A stretch of 64,000 nucleotides of DNA from Actinopolymorpha sp. NPDC004070 (GCF_040610475.1 NZ_JBEXMJ010000020.1:17664-81663); one strand, 5' to 3'; shown: positions 53,274-62,544, counted from the stretch's first letter. The notes: generated from the sequence alone by a model not told the origin. Program-made: numbers and translations.

Positions 53274-53488
53274 GTCAGCGGCTCGACGCCGACGACGACA
53301 TCTCCGTAGTCGTCGAAGCTGACATCAGGATCTTGGCTGCCATCCCCGTTCATGTCTTGGTTCGGCCATTCGAGCGAACAGGTCCTCACCGTCGCGTCGG
53401 CTCTACCTGCACCTACTGCCGAAGGCGCAGCTCCGTACGTGAGGCAGGCAGCGAGGGCGAGTAGCCCTACGGCAGGAAACGCACGCAA
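53264..53488 (-). CDS. Small secreted protein with lipobox
   Basis: A 74-residue protein. The TTG start at 53488 is indicated by GGAGGAG 5 nt upstream and gives a short signal MRAFPAVGLLALAAC with Cys15 as a lipobox cysteine. The mature part has QDMNGDGSQDPD, an acidic loop like a Ca2+-binding or dockerin-type turn, and one further cysteine. Without a ribosome site the frame could extend to 53536, but the signal peptide then starts too far inside. I know no family. It overlaps the amidase remnant by 10 nt. It could also be the 5' part of a longer broken gene. Confidence 0.45.
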   Translation of the reverse strand: MRAFPAVGLLALAACLTYGAAPSAVGAGRADATVRTCSLEWPNQDMNGDGSQDPDVSFDDYGDVVVGVEPLTWG

Positions 53489-53795
53489 GAGGTCTCCTCC
53501 GGCCCAGCGCGCACGGATGAGCGCGGTGATCAACAAGCATGCGCTCTCGCCGTGTACGACGAACCCGTTCGCAACAAGTCGATGCCGTTGCGGCCCTCCA
53601 GGCGTTGCACGACAGCTGATCGGCGTGGCCTACTGACCTGAAAGCTGCGGCCCGTCTCATCACCTCGACAGACAAGGCTTGTCCGGTCGGCATAGGAACG
53701 GCACCTGTGGCTCGGTGCGATGTCATTGACCTCGCGTCGGTCGACGACTCGCCGCCCCAGGCAACGCCGCCGCAGACGTAACAGTGACCGGGGGA
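53489..53795. other. Intergenic DNA left of the IS30 element
   Basis: About 300 bases in which I see no gene with a ribosome site or a recognisable domain, and no clear repeat. Confidence 0.4.
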
Positions 53796-55042
53796 CTAGT
53801 GCTGGTCGCAACACCTTCCTGGTAGATCAAGGGGCGTGTTGGTGGCGAGGCGAGGACGCAAGCGTCGGCTGGAGATGGAGTCGGAGTACTGGCGGCTGGT
53901 GCTGTCGGGAGTTGGCACCGTGCGGGCGTGCCAGATCGTGAGCATCGGGCGTAAGACCGGGTACCGATGGCGGGCGGAGAACGGCGGCGTACCGCCAGTG
54001 CGGTTGGCCGAGACGGCCCGCTCGAGCAGGTATCTGTCGCTGCTAGAGCGACAACGAATCGCCACGTTACGAGGCCAGGGCTTGAGCATCCGTACGATCG
54101 CGACCCGGCTGGGACGGGCGCCGTCGACGGTCAGCCGGGAGCTGCGCCGCAACATGCGCCGTCACGATGGCGGCGCCTATGACGGCGACCTGGCCCACTC
54201 CCGTTCCCGCGAACGTGCCCGCCGCCGACGTCCTGGCCGGCTACTGGCAGATCCGGGCCTGCGGGCCGTGGTGCAGTCCAAGCTGGAAGTGGAGTGGAGC
54301 CCGGAGCAGATCGCTGCGTATCTGCGGTCAACGTTCCCCGATCGGCCGGGGTGGCATGTGTGCCACGAGACGATCTACCAGGCCCTCTACCACGGCGGGA
54401 AGGGCGGTCTGAGCAGGCAACTCACCCTCCGGCTGCGCACGGGCAGGCCGCTGCGGAAGCGCCGCCGGCGGCCGAACCAGCGCCAGGTCCGGTTCGTCGC
54501 GCCCGCACTGTTGATCGACCTGCGGCCGCCGGAGGTCGAAGACCGCGGCCGGATCGGCGACTGGGAAGGAGATCTGATCACTGGCCAGAAGAACCGGTCT
54601 GCGATCGCCACCTTGGTCGACCGCACCAGCCGCTACGTGCAGCTGGTCCACCTGCCGGTAGGCCATGACGCCGAAGCGGTCCGGGACGAACTCCTCACCG
54701 CGTTGGCCAGACTGCCCGAGCAGGCTCGGCTGACCTTGACCTGGGACCAGGGATCGGAGATGGCCCACCATGACCAGATCGGGCTGCTCCTTCGTGACGG
54801 TGTGTTCTTCGCTCAACAAGGAAGTCCCTGGCAGCGTGGGACGAACGAGAACACCAATGGCCTGCTGCGCCAGTACTTCCCCAAGCGGACCGATCTGTCG
54901 ATCCACCCGCCGGAGTACCTGCGCGAGGTCGAGCACCGCATGAATCATCGGCCGCGCAAGGTGCTGGGATGGCTGACACCAGCCGAGATCTTCAACACCC
55001 TCTGACACCATGAAGAACGGTCAGCGTTGCGACGACCACTCG
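53796..55042 (+). mobile_element. IS30-family insertion sequence
   Basis: An intact transposase gene is bracketed by imperfect 17-bp inverted repeats, CTAGTGCTGGTCGCAAC at 53796-53812 and the complement of CGAGTGGTCGTCGCAAC at 55026-55042 (14 of 17 matching). Total about 1.25 kb, usual for the family. I cannot fix the 2-3 bp target duplication with confidence. Confidence 0.75.
53836..55005 (+). CDS. IS30-family transposase
   Basis: A 389-residue DDE transposase. An N-terminal helix-turn-helix region (GLSIRTIATRLGRAPSTVSR at about 82-101) binds the ends. The catalytic core has GDWEGDLI (first Asp), LTWDQGSEM (second Asp) and GTNENTNGLLRQYFP (Glu), the classical IS30 spacing. Length is normal and no frameshift is seen, so it may be active. 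The GTG start follows AAGGGG closely. It sits directly upstream of the LanC-like pair and could supply or interrupt their promoter. Confidence 0.93.
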   Translation: MLVARRGRKRRLEMESEYWRLVLSGVGTVRACQIVSIGRKTGYRWRAENGGVPPVRLAETARSSRYLSLLERQRIATLRGQGLSIRTIATRLGRAPSTVSRELRRNMRRHDGGAYDGDLAHSRSRERARRRRPGRLLADPGLRAVVQSKLEVEWSPEQIAAYLRSTFPDRPGWHVCHETIYQALYHGGKGGLSRQLTLRLRTGRPLRKRRRRPNQRQVRFVAPALLIDLRPPEVEDRGRIGDWEGDLITGQKNRSAIATLVDRTSRYVQLVHLPVGHDAEAVRDELLTALARLPEQARLTLTWDQGSEMAHHDQIGLLLRDGVFFAQQGSPWQRGTNENTNGLLRQYFPKRTDLSIHPPEYLREVEHRMNHRPRKVLGWLTPAEIFNTL

Positions 55043-55177
55043 AATCCGCCACTCAGGAGGGGGTCAACTTTCGGAGAACCCCAGGGGTCAGTCTTCAGGA
55101 GGCGGCGACAGCAGCAACGCTTCGACCGCACCGGGGTCTGAACAGCCATCTCCCGACCCGTCTGACAAGGTGAGCAA

Positions 55178-55459
55178 GTGACAGGCACGGACACGAGTCG
55201 CGCGACCACCTTCGGTACCTGGGCAGCCAAGTACCGCCGTCGGCGAGGGACCTACGAGTTGCCCAAGGCCCCGGCGGCAGCAGAGGTCGAGCGGACGCTG
55301 CTGCCGGAAGGCTGGCTGGGCTGCGTGTGCTTACACGACCTCGAACCTGCGGCGAACAAGCCCAGTCCAGGCGGACCGGACGTGCTGGTGTTGTCGACTC
55401 CGGACGGCAGCTGGCGCCAGCCAGAAGTGACGACCACGCTGGCAGCGACTCGTGGTTGA
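55178..55459 (+). CDS. 93-residue protein coupled to the LanC-like gene
   Basis: Unrecognised. The GTG start has AAGGTGAG upstream, and its stop overlaps the LanC-like start by 8 nt. The sequence is TFGTWAAKYRRRRGTYELPK, then a helix and LPEGWLGCVCLHDLEP, and a Ser/Thr-rich tail. It has only two cysteines, four residues from each other's centre in GCVC, so it does not look like a classical lanthipeptide precursor with a Cys-rich core, though a short Ser/Thr-rich C-terminus is present. It may be a partner or a truncated larger protein cut by the nearby IS30 element. Confidence 0.55.
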   Translation: MTGTDTSRATTFGTWAAKYRRRRGTYELPKAPAAAEVERTLLPEGWLGCVCLHDLEPAANKPSPGGPDVLVLSTPDGSWRQPEVTTTLAATRG

Positions 55460-56648
55460 GCACGAGCAGTTCACGCGAGGAGCCCAAGCCGAGCGACTTG
55501 CCCGCGGCGCGGCCGGCTGGCTGAGCAACCATGCCCAGACGGAGGTCCATGACCCGTCCCTGTACCACGGTCTTGCCGGAGTGGTGCTGGCGTTACATGA
55601 GGCTCACGAGCACTTCGGCGACAGCCTCTACGGTGACGCTGTCGCCCAGGGAGCAGACACGTTGTCGGCCCACGTCGAGCGACTTGACGAGTCCTCGCTG
55701 TACTTCGGGCTGACCGGAGTGGCCGTCGCGTTGCGTGCGCTTGGCCGCGACGACGCCGCCGATCGGGGGTTGAGCCGGGTCCGTGACCGCTTCGACGGTC
55801 ACCGGTGGAACCGGATGTTCGAGCTGTTCATGGGCAACGCCGGCATCGGACTCGGCGCCCTGCGGGCCGGTGACACGGACCTTGCGATCACGGCGGTGAG
55901 CCCCTACCTCACCGCTGCGGATCCAACCCCTTGCGGCGTCAACTGGAGAGTCCGGCCCACGCCAGCTCGCTCCCATCACATCGCACACGGCACCCTGGGC
56001 ATCGTCTACGCGCTCGCCGCCGTAGGCCACGCTGCCGACCGTGAGGACATGATCGAGATGGCCCTGGCCGGAGCAAGGGACGTGGTGGGTCGCAACGAGG
56101 CCGGCCCAGATGGCTTCTTGGTTCCTCACTCAGACCCACCACACAAACCCGAGCTAATCGACCGCTACAGCTATGGCTGGTGCAACGGCCCGGCCGGCGA
56201 CGCCCAGGTCTTCCGCCTGCTAGCGCAGATCACCGGCGATGAGACCTGGACCGCTCGGGGTGACCGCTGCTGGGCAACCATCTGCCAGTCCGGCCTACCG
56301 AGGCGCAGGCGGCCGGGATTCTGGGACAACAACGCTCGCTGCTGCGGTACCGCCGGCGTGCTGGCCCTGGCCTGCGATCGAGTCGTTGAGCGCGGCGATG
56401 ACTTCTGCTTCGCGAATGTGCTCGTCGACGACCTCACCGCACGCGCGACCGTCGACGAGCAGGGTGTGCGTTGGTCCAACCACGAGCATCGGGCCACCCC
56501 AAGCGAGTTGCCGCCTCGTCTGGGCTGGGCCATGGGTAACGCAGGCATCCTTCGGGAGTTACTACGCTACGTAAGGCTCAGCGACGGTCGCGTCGGAGAT
56601 TACGTGGTGCCCTGGCCCGATCATCCCAACCCGAGCACGTTCTCGTAA
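55452..56648 (+). CDS. LanC-like cyclase protein with Cys-Cys-Cys zinc site
   Basis: A 398-residue (alpha/alpha) toroid with the repeated G-x-x-G turns of LanC: YHGLAGV, YFGLTGV, FMGNAGIG, AHGTLGI, NGPAGD, CCGTAGV and MGNAGIL. His179 in AHGTLGI matches the catalytic histidine region. Zinc ligands are Cys244 (YGWCNG) and the pair Cys297-Cys298 (ARCCG), where classical LanC has Cys-His. Three-cysteine sites occur in the promiscuous ProcM-type synthetases. LanC enzymes add cysteine thiols to dehydro amino acids; stand-alone relatives may act on glutathione adducts or dehydrated proteins. No dehydratase gene is adjacent, so a complete lanthipeptide pathway is not shown here. Confidence 0.85.
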   Translation: MVEHEQFTRGAQAERLARGAAGWLSNHAQTEVHDPSLYHGLAGVVLALHEAHEHFGDSLYGDAVAQGADTLSAHVERLDESSLYFGLTGVAVALRALGRDDAADRGLSRVRDRFDGHRWNRMFELFMGNAGIGLGALRAGDTDLAITAVSPYLTAADPTPCGVNWRVRPTPARSHHIAHGTLGIVYALAAVGHAADREDMIEMALAGARDVVGRNEAGPDGFLVPHSDPPHKPELIDRYSYGWCNGPAGDAQVFRLLAQITGDETWTARGDRCWATICQSGLPRRRRPGFWDNNARCCGTAGVLALACDRVVERGDDFCFANVLVDDLTARATVDEQGVRWSNHEHRATPSELPPRLGWAMGNAGILRELLRYVRLSDGRVGDYVVPWPDHPNPSTFS

Positions 56649-56779
56649 CGAGAGAAGCCAACCCGCTGTGCCGTGCCTCTTCCCCCGCCGACGTGCCGGC
56701 TTCTGGGTCACACTCGGCACGGGTGTTGTGTGCGGGTAGTGCCTCATGTACCTCCGATGCCCCCGCAACGGCGTGTGTT

Positions 56780-57035
56780 TTCGCACCACAACCCGCACCA
56801 CGAGGAGCTTCTTCGCCAGGTCGGGAGAGCCTCTGCGTACGCAACCCAGTGGGGCAAACCGTAGCCTGCGGCTCGGTCAGCGGTAGATGTCGCGCCGGTG
56901 GCCGAGATCCACGACGAGGACCACCAGCCGCGCATCCTGAACTTCGTAGATGACGCGGTAGTCGCCGACCCTGATTCTGAGCAGTCCGCTTCTCCCCTGC
57001 AGCGCCTGGGCTCCGTGGGGCCTCGGCTCGACGGC
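56780..57035. repeat. Duplicated relE-end segment, copy 1
   Basis: About 256 bases nearly identical to 62680-62936. The copies diverge abruptly at 57035, where this one joins an MFS fragment. It includes the 3' end of a relE-type gene and the DNA downstream of it. Confidence 0.8.
56877..57035 (-). pseudogene. RelE/ParE-type toxin, 5'-truncated copy
   Basis: The minus strand encodes the C-terminal half of a RelE-like mRNA-cleaving toxin: [45 protein letters not shown]. The N-terminal half and the start are missing, replaced by foreign DNA at 57036. In this copy the frame is intact across the G-run that is shortened in the second copy. Not functional alone. Confidence 0.75.
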
Positions 57036-57314
57036 ACGGCGGTGATGTCGGTCGTCCTGACCAACCAGGTCCTGGACAGCCGCGCCGCGAGCACCTACAG
57101 CGCCGTAACGCAGGGCAGGGTGCCGGCCGAGCAGGTCCCGCCCGAGGTGCTCAGCCAGGGGGCGGCGCTCTCCGACGCGTTCGCCACCACCTACACGGTG
57201 GCACTGGTGCTGGTCGTCCTGTGCGTCGTTCCGGCCCTGTCCCTGCCGCGCCGCAAGATCGAGAACTCCGCCGACGAGCAGGAGGAAGGTGCCGTTCCGG
57301 TCGTCATGCACTGA
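57036..57314 (+). pseudogene. MFS drug-transporter C-terminal fragment (DHA2 type)
   Basis: The plus strand encodes the end of a 14-helix MFS exporter: GTAVMSVVLTNQVLDSRAAS, then SDAFATTYTVALVLVVLCVV and a short basic tail. Only the last helix and a half remain; the preceding 400 residues are absent, cut at the relE junction. It overlaps the end of the next minus-strand gene by 11 nt. Confidence 0.7.
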
Positions 57315-58653
57315 CCGTCCGCCCCTCACCAGGGCAACAGCACTGACCGAAGTGGCCGCCACGTCGTACCTGACGTGGCGGCCACGTACGTGTACGGGTG
57401 GGCGTGCGGCGGCGATCCCGAGCGCCCATCGCCGAGTGAGTGCCGTCGAAAGCCAGATGACCGCCGAGTAGTCCGAACGCGAAGAGGGCGACCTCTTCCG
57501 GTTGCTCGACGCGTGGGCGAGGGCGTGTCGGCACAGCGTGGGTCAGTCCGACCAGGTCGGCTTCCCGATGGCCGCGCGTGACCTCGGTTCCGATGGTCGG
57601 CCCAGCCAGCGAGCCGGTGGTCGTGTTGATCCAACCGATCACGTCCTGGGTGTTGTCCACACCTCCGAGCGGCTCGGTGTAGTACTCCCAGAGCATCGCC
57701 GACGGCCGGTCGACGTTGGTCATCCAGCTGATGCCGCGCCGGGCGGTCGCGACCCATTGCTTGATGTGCCGCAGCTCGCCCCCCTGGAGCAGCCCGCCAT
57801 AGACGATGTAGGCGTAGCCCGTCGGCTTCCCCGATGGGTACCAGGCGTACGGCACGGAGCCGTCCGTCTCCACCCGCCGGTTCAGGTTGCGGGCGAGCGC
57901 GTCGCTGTATCCGAGCAGCGAACCGTCGCCGGTCGTCTCGTACAGCTTGCGCAGCAGCACGAGTGAGGCCCCGTCGATGTTGTAGACCTCGGTCGCCCGG
58001 CCGCCGTTGGCGTCGATGGGGGCCATCGAGCAGTACGGGATCGAGGCGTACCACTCGTCGGGGTCGAGGAACTGCAGGCCGGCGGCGTCGTGCAGCAGGT
58101 AGTCGACGGCCCGCTGGGCGGCCTCCAGGTACGCCCGGGCGCCGAAGGCGTGGTAGCCCTCGAGAAGTGAGGTTGCGGCGTTGTCTGTGATGATCGCCAT
58201 CACCGAACCTCGAGGGTGTGTCCTGCCGTCCGGATAGTGCCCGGGATAGGCGAAGTGGCTGTTGGCGATCCCGTACGCCCACGGGAAGCCGAAGCCGCCG
58301 CTGGGAAGCAGGACGTCTGCGAGGGAGTCGAGAATGCGAGTCGCCCGCTCCCGGTAGACCTGCTCGCCGGTGACCTGCCACAGGCGCGTGTTGGCGCTGG
58401 CCGCGCTCGCATTGCCCTGAGGGTCGGGCTGGACGTCACCCGGCCAGGTGGAGTGGGCGATGCCGATCCCACCGCCCGGGACGACCCGGGTCTCCAGATA
58501 GTCGCTACCGGCCTTCGCCGCGGCGATCGCGGCTGGCGCGGCAACCCGCTGGGCCGCGTGGTCGGGCTTGCGGAAGCCGGATGCGATGAGGAAGACCCGG
58601 GTGCCGCCGGTGGCGGTGCGTCGTGGGATCGCACCTGAGGCGTCAGCGTCCAT
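57304..58653 (-). CDS. Alpha/alpha-barrel protein, probable glycosidase-fold hypothetical
   Basis: A 449-residue protein with a six-helical-hairpin barrel in residues 30-340: ANTRLWQVTGEQVYRERATR, NAATSLLEGYHAFGARAYLE, YNIDGASLVLLRKLYETTGD and DGSVPYAWYPSGKPTGYAYI. The Trp/Tyr/Asp-rich turns resemble unsaturated-glucuronyl hydrolases and related (alpha/alpha)6 sugar enzymes, but I cannot name a family or catalytic acids. No signal peptide is obvious. From about residue 350 the sequence becomes Arg/Pro-rich and atypical and reads into the MFS remnant, so the original C-terminus was probably lost by the same rearrangement. The ATG has GAGAGGG upstream. Confidence 0.6.
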   Translation of the reverse strand: MDADASGAIPRRTATGGTRVFLIASGFRKPDHAAQRVAAPAAIAAAKAGSDYLETRVVPGGGIGIAHSTWPGDVQPDPQGNASAASANTRLWQVTGEQVYRERATRILDSLADVLLPSGGFGFPWAYGIANSHFAYPGHYPDGRTHPRGSVMAIITDNAATSLLEGYHAFGARAYLEAAQRAVDYLLHDAAGLQFLDPDEWYASIPYCSMAPIDANGGRATEVYNIDGASLVLLRKLYETTGDGSLLGYSDALARNLNRRVETDGSVPYAWYPSGKPTGYAYIVYGGLLQGGELRHIKQWVATARRGISWMTNVDRPSAMLWEYYTEPLGGVDNTQDVIGWINTTTGSLAGPTIGTEVTRGHREADLVGLTHAVPTRPRPRVEQPEEVALFAFGLLGGHLAFDGTHSAMGARDRRRTPTRTRTWPPRQVRRGGHFGQCCCPGEGRTVSA

Positions 58654-58893
58654 CAGGCCCTCTCTTCCCGGGTTCCACAGGTCGGGTAACGGCCCTGACC
58701 GTAATTTCGAGGTGCGCCAGTGTCAACCAGTCATCCACCGCTGCCAGGTCCGCTACATGACCGGCGCCGAGATCATGGAGATCCTCAATCGGTACGCGAG
58801 GGCCGCATCTATCGGGTCGCGCTGCCCCGCACGAAGCTCAGCCGCGGCTGAAACCGGGTCGCCAACGCCAGGTGCCCGCCCTAGGGTGCAGGG

Positions 58894-59598
58894 GTGGCTC
58901 TGCGACTGGAAGCGGTGACCTTTGACGTGGCCGACGCGCCCGCGGTGGCGGCCTTTTGGGCCGGGCTGCTCGACAGACAAGTCCTCACGGAGTCCGGCGG
59001 CGCGTTGGTACCGGGTGACAACACGCAGGTCGGGCTTCGCTTCGTCACCTCCGACACCGAGCAAGTCGGCCCGCGCCGGCTGCACTTACACCTGACCAGC
59101 AGCAGCCCCGAGGACCAGCAGCGAACCGTCGAGAAGGCGCTGGGCCTGGGCGGCCGCCACCTTGACGTGGGCCAAGGGCCCGACGCCGACTTCGTCGTGC
59201 TGGCCGACCCTGGCGGTAACGAGCTGTGTGTGATCGAGCCGGGCAACAGCTACCTGGCCGGCACCGGCTACCTCGGCGAGATCACCTGCGACGGAACCCG
59301 CGACGTCGGCCTGTTCTGGCGCGACGCGCTGGGCTGGCCGCTGGTGTGGGACGAGAACGAGGAGACCGCGGTCCAGTCACCGCTCGGCGGCACCAAGATC
59401 TCTTGGGACTCTTGGGGCGGACCGAAGGTCGAGCCCAAGAACGGAAGGAACCGGCCGCGCTTCGACCTGGTCACCGCTGACCCGACCAGCGAGGCGGAAC
59501 GACTGGTCTCGCTCGGTGCGACCCGTCTTGCCGACCTGTCTGACGGCGTCGAACTGGCCGACCCAGACGGCAGCGAATTCGACCTTCACGCAGACTGA
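58894..59598 (+). CDS. VOC-superfamily (glyoxalase/dioxygenase-like) protein
   Basis: A 234-residue protein with two beta-alpha-beta-beta-beta halves: LRLEAVTFDVADAPAVAAFW and VGLRFVTS in the first, YLGEITCDGTRDVGLFWRDA and VELADPDGSEFDLHAD in the second. HLHLTS and DPGGNELCVIEP give the usual His/Glu metal positions. Members include glyoxalases, dioxygenases and antibiotic-binding proteins, and the two-domain actinobacterial type is often of unknown function. The GTG start follows a short AGGG. It stands alone on the plus strand. Confidence 0.85.
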   Translation: MALRLEAVTFDVADAPAVAAFWAGLLDRQVLTESGGALVPGDNTQVGLRFVTSDTEQVGPRRLHLHLTSSSPEDQQRTVEKALGLGGRHLDVGQGPDADFVVLADPGGNELCVIEPGNSYLAGTGYLGEITCDGTRDVGLFWRDALGWPLVWDENEETAVQSPLGGTKISWDSWGGPKVEPKNGRNRPRFDLVTADPTSEAERLVSLGATRLADLSDGVELADPDGSEFDLHAD

Positions 59599-60159
59599 GC
59601 GTCGAGCCGCCGACTCCGATACGCGTGCCGGTCAGGGATCCCCCAACGGACACGGACAACCATGCGGCTAAGCGGAGGATCCTGCGGCTGATTCTCCTCA
59701 GCCCCGCTTTTGGTGCGTGGATCTTCCTCGCTGTTTGTCAGCCGCTGGCAGCGTACCTCGACCCGCTCGGCCTCACTGCGCAGGACGCTGGCCCGGCCTG
59801 TAGGCCGTCGTCGGATGGAGCGTCGTACCGGGCAGGGTGGAGATTCCGCAGGTGTTGGCGAGTTCGACCACGGCCTGTCGCCCGCAACACGCGACCAGCA
59901 GATGGCCGACGCTTGAAAGATCTCAGCACCCACCGTGGACGACTTTCTGGCCGGCCTTGAGCGGGACTGGTTCGTAGAGTCAGTCCCGCTCTACGTAGTT
60001 AGGGCCCGGCCACGGCCACCTGGTTTCGTGTCTACGGCTACGTCGCCGCTGCTAAAGACTTTGCACGCATCCGTCCGGGCCGGTTTGTCGGGCGTTGATG
60101 CCTTGCGCCTGCTACGGGCTACTCTGGAACGGCGGCTTGGCCGGTGGTGGGATGTCGGC
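59599..60159. other. Gene-poor DNA between VOC gene and LuxR remnant
   Basis: About 560 bases. Open frames here lack ribosome sites and recognisable domains; one contains a single hydrophobic stretch (RLILLSPAFGAWIFLAVCQP, frame from 59625) that may be part of a lost membrane gene. It looks like decayed DNA. Confidence 0.45.
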
Positions 60160-60249
60160 CACATCCTTGCCAAGACAGGGATGCGGGACCGGGTCGCCCT
60201 CGTCGTGCTCGCCCACCAGACCGCCGAGGTCCGACCCCTCGAAGGCTGA
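60160..60249 (+). pseudogene. LuxR-type helix-turn-helix C-terminal fragment
   Basis: The last 30 codons of an open frame encode HILAKTGMRDRVALVVLAHQ, the end of a NarL/LuxR-type DNA-binding domain, and a short tail. The recognition helix region before it is scrambled and no receiver domain is present. Confidence 0.55.
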
Positions 60250-60265
60250 CGTCGACCGGCGAAGG

Positions 60266-61321
60266 CTAGAACAGGGCAGGCTGCAGGTTCACCGGGAGCG
60301 GGGGCATCCGTTGCCGACTCCGCCACTCGGCACTCGAGTCCCAGGAAAGCTCGTCGACGTGCGGCACCACCCGGTCGGGAGGTGCCTCGTGCCCGAGCAC
60401 CCGACGGGCGAGCAACGCCGTACCGGGCAGTCCGTGGCCGAGCACGCACTGGTGCACCTCGTCGGCCGACAACGGCAGCCGCCCGGCTTCGCTACCGATC
60501 TCGACGTCGTCGTGGTGGCGCATCACCTCACGATTCCGCCGCCAGCGTTCCACGGCGTCCGGCGCGGCCAGACGGTTCGCGACACCCGGACCGACCACCG
60601 CCCGTACGGCGTCGCCCCCGGCTGCCATCGCGGCGAAGACCCCTTCGGCCGTACCGAACTCACGCAGCAACGCGGCGGCCCGCTTCGGCCCGATCCCGGT
60701 CACACCGGGCAGGTTGTCCGACGGATCGCCGCGGAGAGCGGCGAAGTCGGCGTACTGCTCCGGACGGACGCCGGTCAGCAGTTCGAGGCGGTCCGGGTTC
60801 AGCATCGGCGAGCCCTCCACACCGCCGCTGATGACGCGCAGCACCGACGTCGAATCGTCGATCAGCGCGAACGCGTCCCGGTCGGAGGTCACCAGCACAC
60901 AGCGCCCACCGGCTTCCCGAGCACACCGTGCTGCGGAGGCGAGCACGTCGTCGGCCTCGAGACGCGCCGGGACCACTACCTGGAGGCCGAGCTCGGCGAG
61001 CACGCGCGTCGCCAGGTCCAGTTGAGACACCAGGGTGGGCAGCTTGTCGGCCCGCTGCGCCTTGTAGTCCGGCCAACGCTCGCGGCGGGCGTTGTCGTCC
61101 GGATCGTCGAAGCCGACGACCACCATCGTCGGACCGATCCGTTCGGCAGCGGCGACGACCTGGGTGAGCAGGCCCCGTACGGCCCAGTTCGGCTGTCCCA
61201 GCACGGTACGGGAACCGGTCGAGGCGAGCGCGTGGTAGCTGCGATGCAGTAGGGAGTTGCCGTCGACGGCCATCACGACCTCACTCGCGCTCGACCCGTC
61301 GCCCGACACCTGCACCTCCAC
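60266..61321 (-). CDS. 5'-3' exonuclease (FEN-like, Pol I N-terminal-domain type)
   Basis: A 351-residue structure-specific nuclease related to the exonuclease domain of DNA polymerase I and phage T5 exonuclease. Visible are MAVDGNSLLHRSYHAL (first metal aspartate), FDDPDDNARRERWPDYKAQR (arch region), EADDVLA and TSDRDAF (metal cluster), and the helix-3-turn-helix LPGVTGIGPKRAAALLREFG that grips DNA. It removes 5' flaps and RNA primers. The open frame starts at a GTG (61321); an ATG at 61273 with GAGG just upstream directly before AVDGN is an equally good start. Not linked to its neighbours. Confidence 0.92.
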   Translation of the reverse strand: MEVQVSGDGSSASEVVMAVDGNSLLHRSYHALASTGSRTVLGQPNWAVRGLLTQVVAAAERIGPTMVVVGFDDPDDNARRERWPDYKAQRADKLPTLVSQLDLATRVLAELGLQVVVPARLEADDVLASAARCAREAGGRCVLVTSDRDAFALIDDSTSVLRVISGGVEGSPMLNPDRLELLTGVRPEQYADFAALRGDPSDNLPGVTGIGPKRAAALLREFGTAEGVFAAMAAGGDAVRAVVGPGVANRLAAPDAVERWRRNREVMRHHDDVEIGSEAGRLPLSADEVHQCVLGHGLPGTALLARRVLGHEAPPDRVVPHVDELSWDSSAEWRSRQRMPPLPVNLQPALF

Positions 61322-61516
61322 CCCAGCAGGCTAACCCGTCGACCGACACTCCTCGACAGCCGAACCACCCATGGCGCAATGGAGGCCGGTGCAGGCATCC
61401 TCGCGCCGACGCAGTGCATCTATCTGGTTCCTGTCGCCCGTCTCGCCACGGGGTTGGCGGCAGCCCACCAAGGCGGCACCCGACCGGCCTGGTGACAGGC
61501 CAAGAAGAAACCACAC

Positions 61517-61897
61517 GTGGCTTCCCAGGTTCATGACGTTGCGGCGACCACGCACCACGAACCCCGGTCCACCCGGCTGCTCGACGCAGTCGGCGTGGGC
61601 TACTTCCCGCTCGCCCTGGCCGCGCGTCTCCCGTACGCGATGGTCGTCGTCGGCGTGCTGACACTCGTGGTGGCCACGCGTAGCTCTCTGACCCTAGGCA
61701 GTCTGACTTCGGCCGCCGGCGTCGGTGCGGCCCTGGTCGGCCCGCTGATCGGCGCCGCGGCCGACTGGTTCGGGCAACGTCCGACCCTGCTGGTCGCCGC
61801 CTCGGCCAACACCGCCGCCCTCGTGGCGATGGCGTGCACAGTGCGTTGCCGGACCTCGCCGTCGTCGCGGCCGCCGTCCTGCTCGGGGCACTCCGCT
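61517..61897 (+). pseudogene. MFS transporter N-terminal fragment
   Basis: Encodes the first three or four helices of a 12-helix MFS protein (GYFPLALAARLPYAMVVVGV, SLTSAAGVGAALVGPLIGAA, ADWFGQRPTLLVAA). After about residue 110 a frameshift is needed to continue into ALPDLAVVAAAVLLGA, and the gene then breaks off at the integrase remnant near 61897. About 70 % of the protein is missing. Confidence 0.7.
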
Positions 61898-62395
61898 GAG
61901 GATCCAATGGATCTGGCGGATGGCTGGAGTCAGAGAGGCCACGGCAGACGTGCCTCTTGCACATGCGCTTGCAGTCGCGGCAGGTCGCAGGCTTCGCTGG
62001 GCGGCAGGCAGTGCCCGTGTGCTCGTCACAGTCGTGCGGCAGCGTGGTTCGATGCTCGACGTAGCGACGGCCGCCACAGTGTTCGCGACACCGATGAAGG
62101 TCGGCGTAGAACGACTCGAGTGTCTCGGGATCGAGTCGGCCGACCTCGCGCTTCCCCAGGATCGGACGGATGTGCTTGGCAATCTTCCGCTCGTAGCCCT
62201 GACGAGTGCTGGCTTCGACATCGATCACTTTCACTAGCGGTCCAGCAACTGGCTGCCCGTGGCGGCGGTCCGCGGATTCAGCCACTCGTCCACCTTGATG
62301 CAGGAGCCGAGTGCCGCCTCGGCCTGCGTCGCGACGACCTCGGTCAGGTCGATGCGGCGCCTTGAGGCGGGATCCAACCCGACGTAGACCTTCAC
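61898..62395 (-). pseudogene. Tyrosine recombinase (integrase) N-terminal remnant
   Basis: The minus strand encodes the arm-binding and core-binding parts of a phage-type integrase in three frames: VKVYVGLDPASRRRIDLTEV from the GTG at 62395 up to a TAG at 62234-62236, then ASTRQGYERKIAKHIRPILG and REVGRLDPETLESFYADLHR, a Cys/His-rich insert (CRDCKRMCKRHVCRG), and IRQIHWILSG in a third frame. The catalytic domain with the Arg-His-Arg-Tyr residues is gone. One stop and two frameshifts show it is dead. A tRNA-Met-like attachment scar lies about 150 nt upstream. Confidence 0.75.
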
Positions 62396-62454
62396 CCGTT
62401 CACCTCGGACGTGAGGACTACTGCGGCTACAGCGAACGCGTGAGGCTCCAGTTA

Positions 62455-62511
62455 ACGGTGACCAAGGGACTAACTCGCACCACGGAAACGGGCAAAACGG
62501 ACACCAATCTC
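62455..62511. repeat. 57-nt dispersed intergenic element, copy 2
   Basis: Same orientation and 51 of 57 positions identical with 7498-7554. It lies between the integrase remnant and the tRNA-like scar. Confidence 0.75.
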
Positions 62512-62544
62512 AGTCACGCGATGTGATCTCCGCAGGTCAACCGG

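Noticed and set aside
61281..62285. 334-codon minus-strand frame as a full integrase
   Set aside because: Only its first 115 codons resemble an integrase; the rest runs through an MFS fragment and has no catalytic residues.
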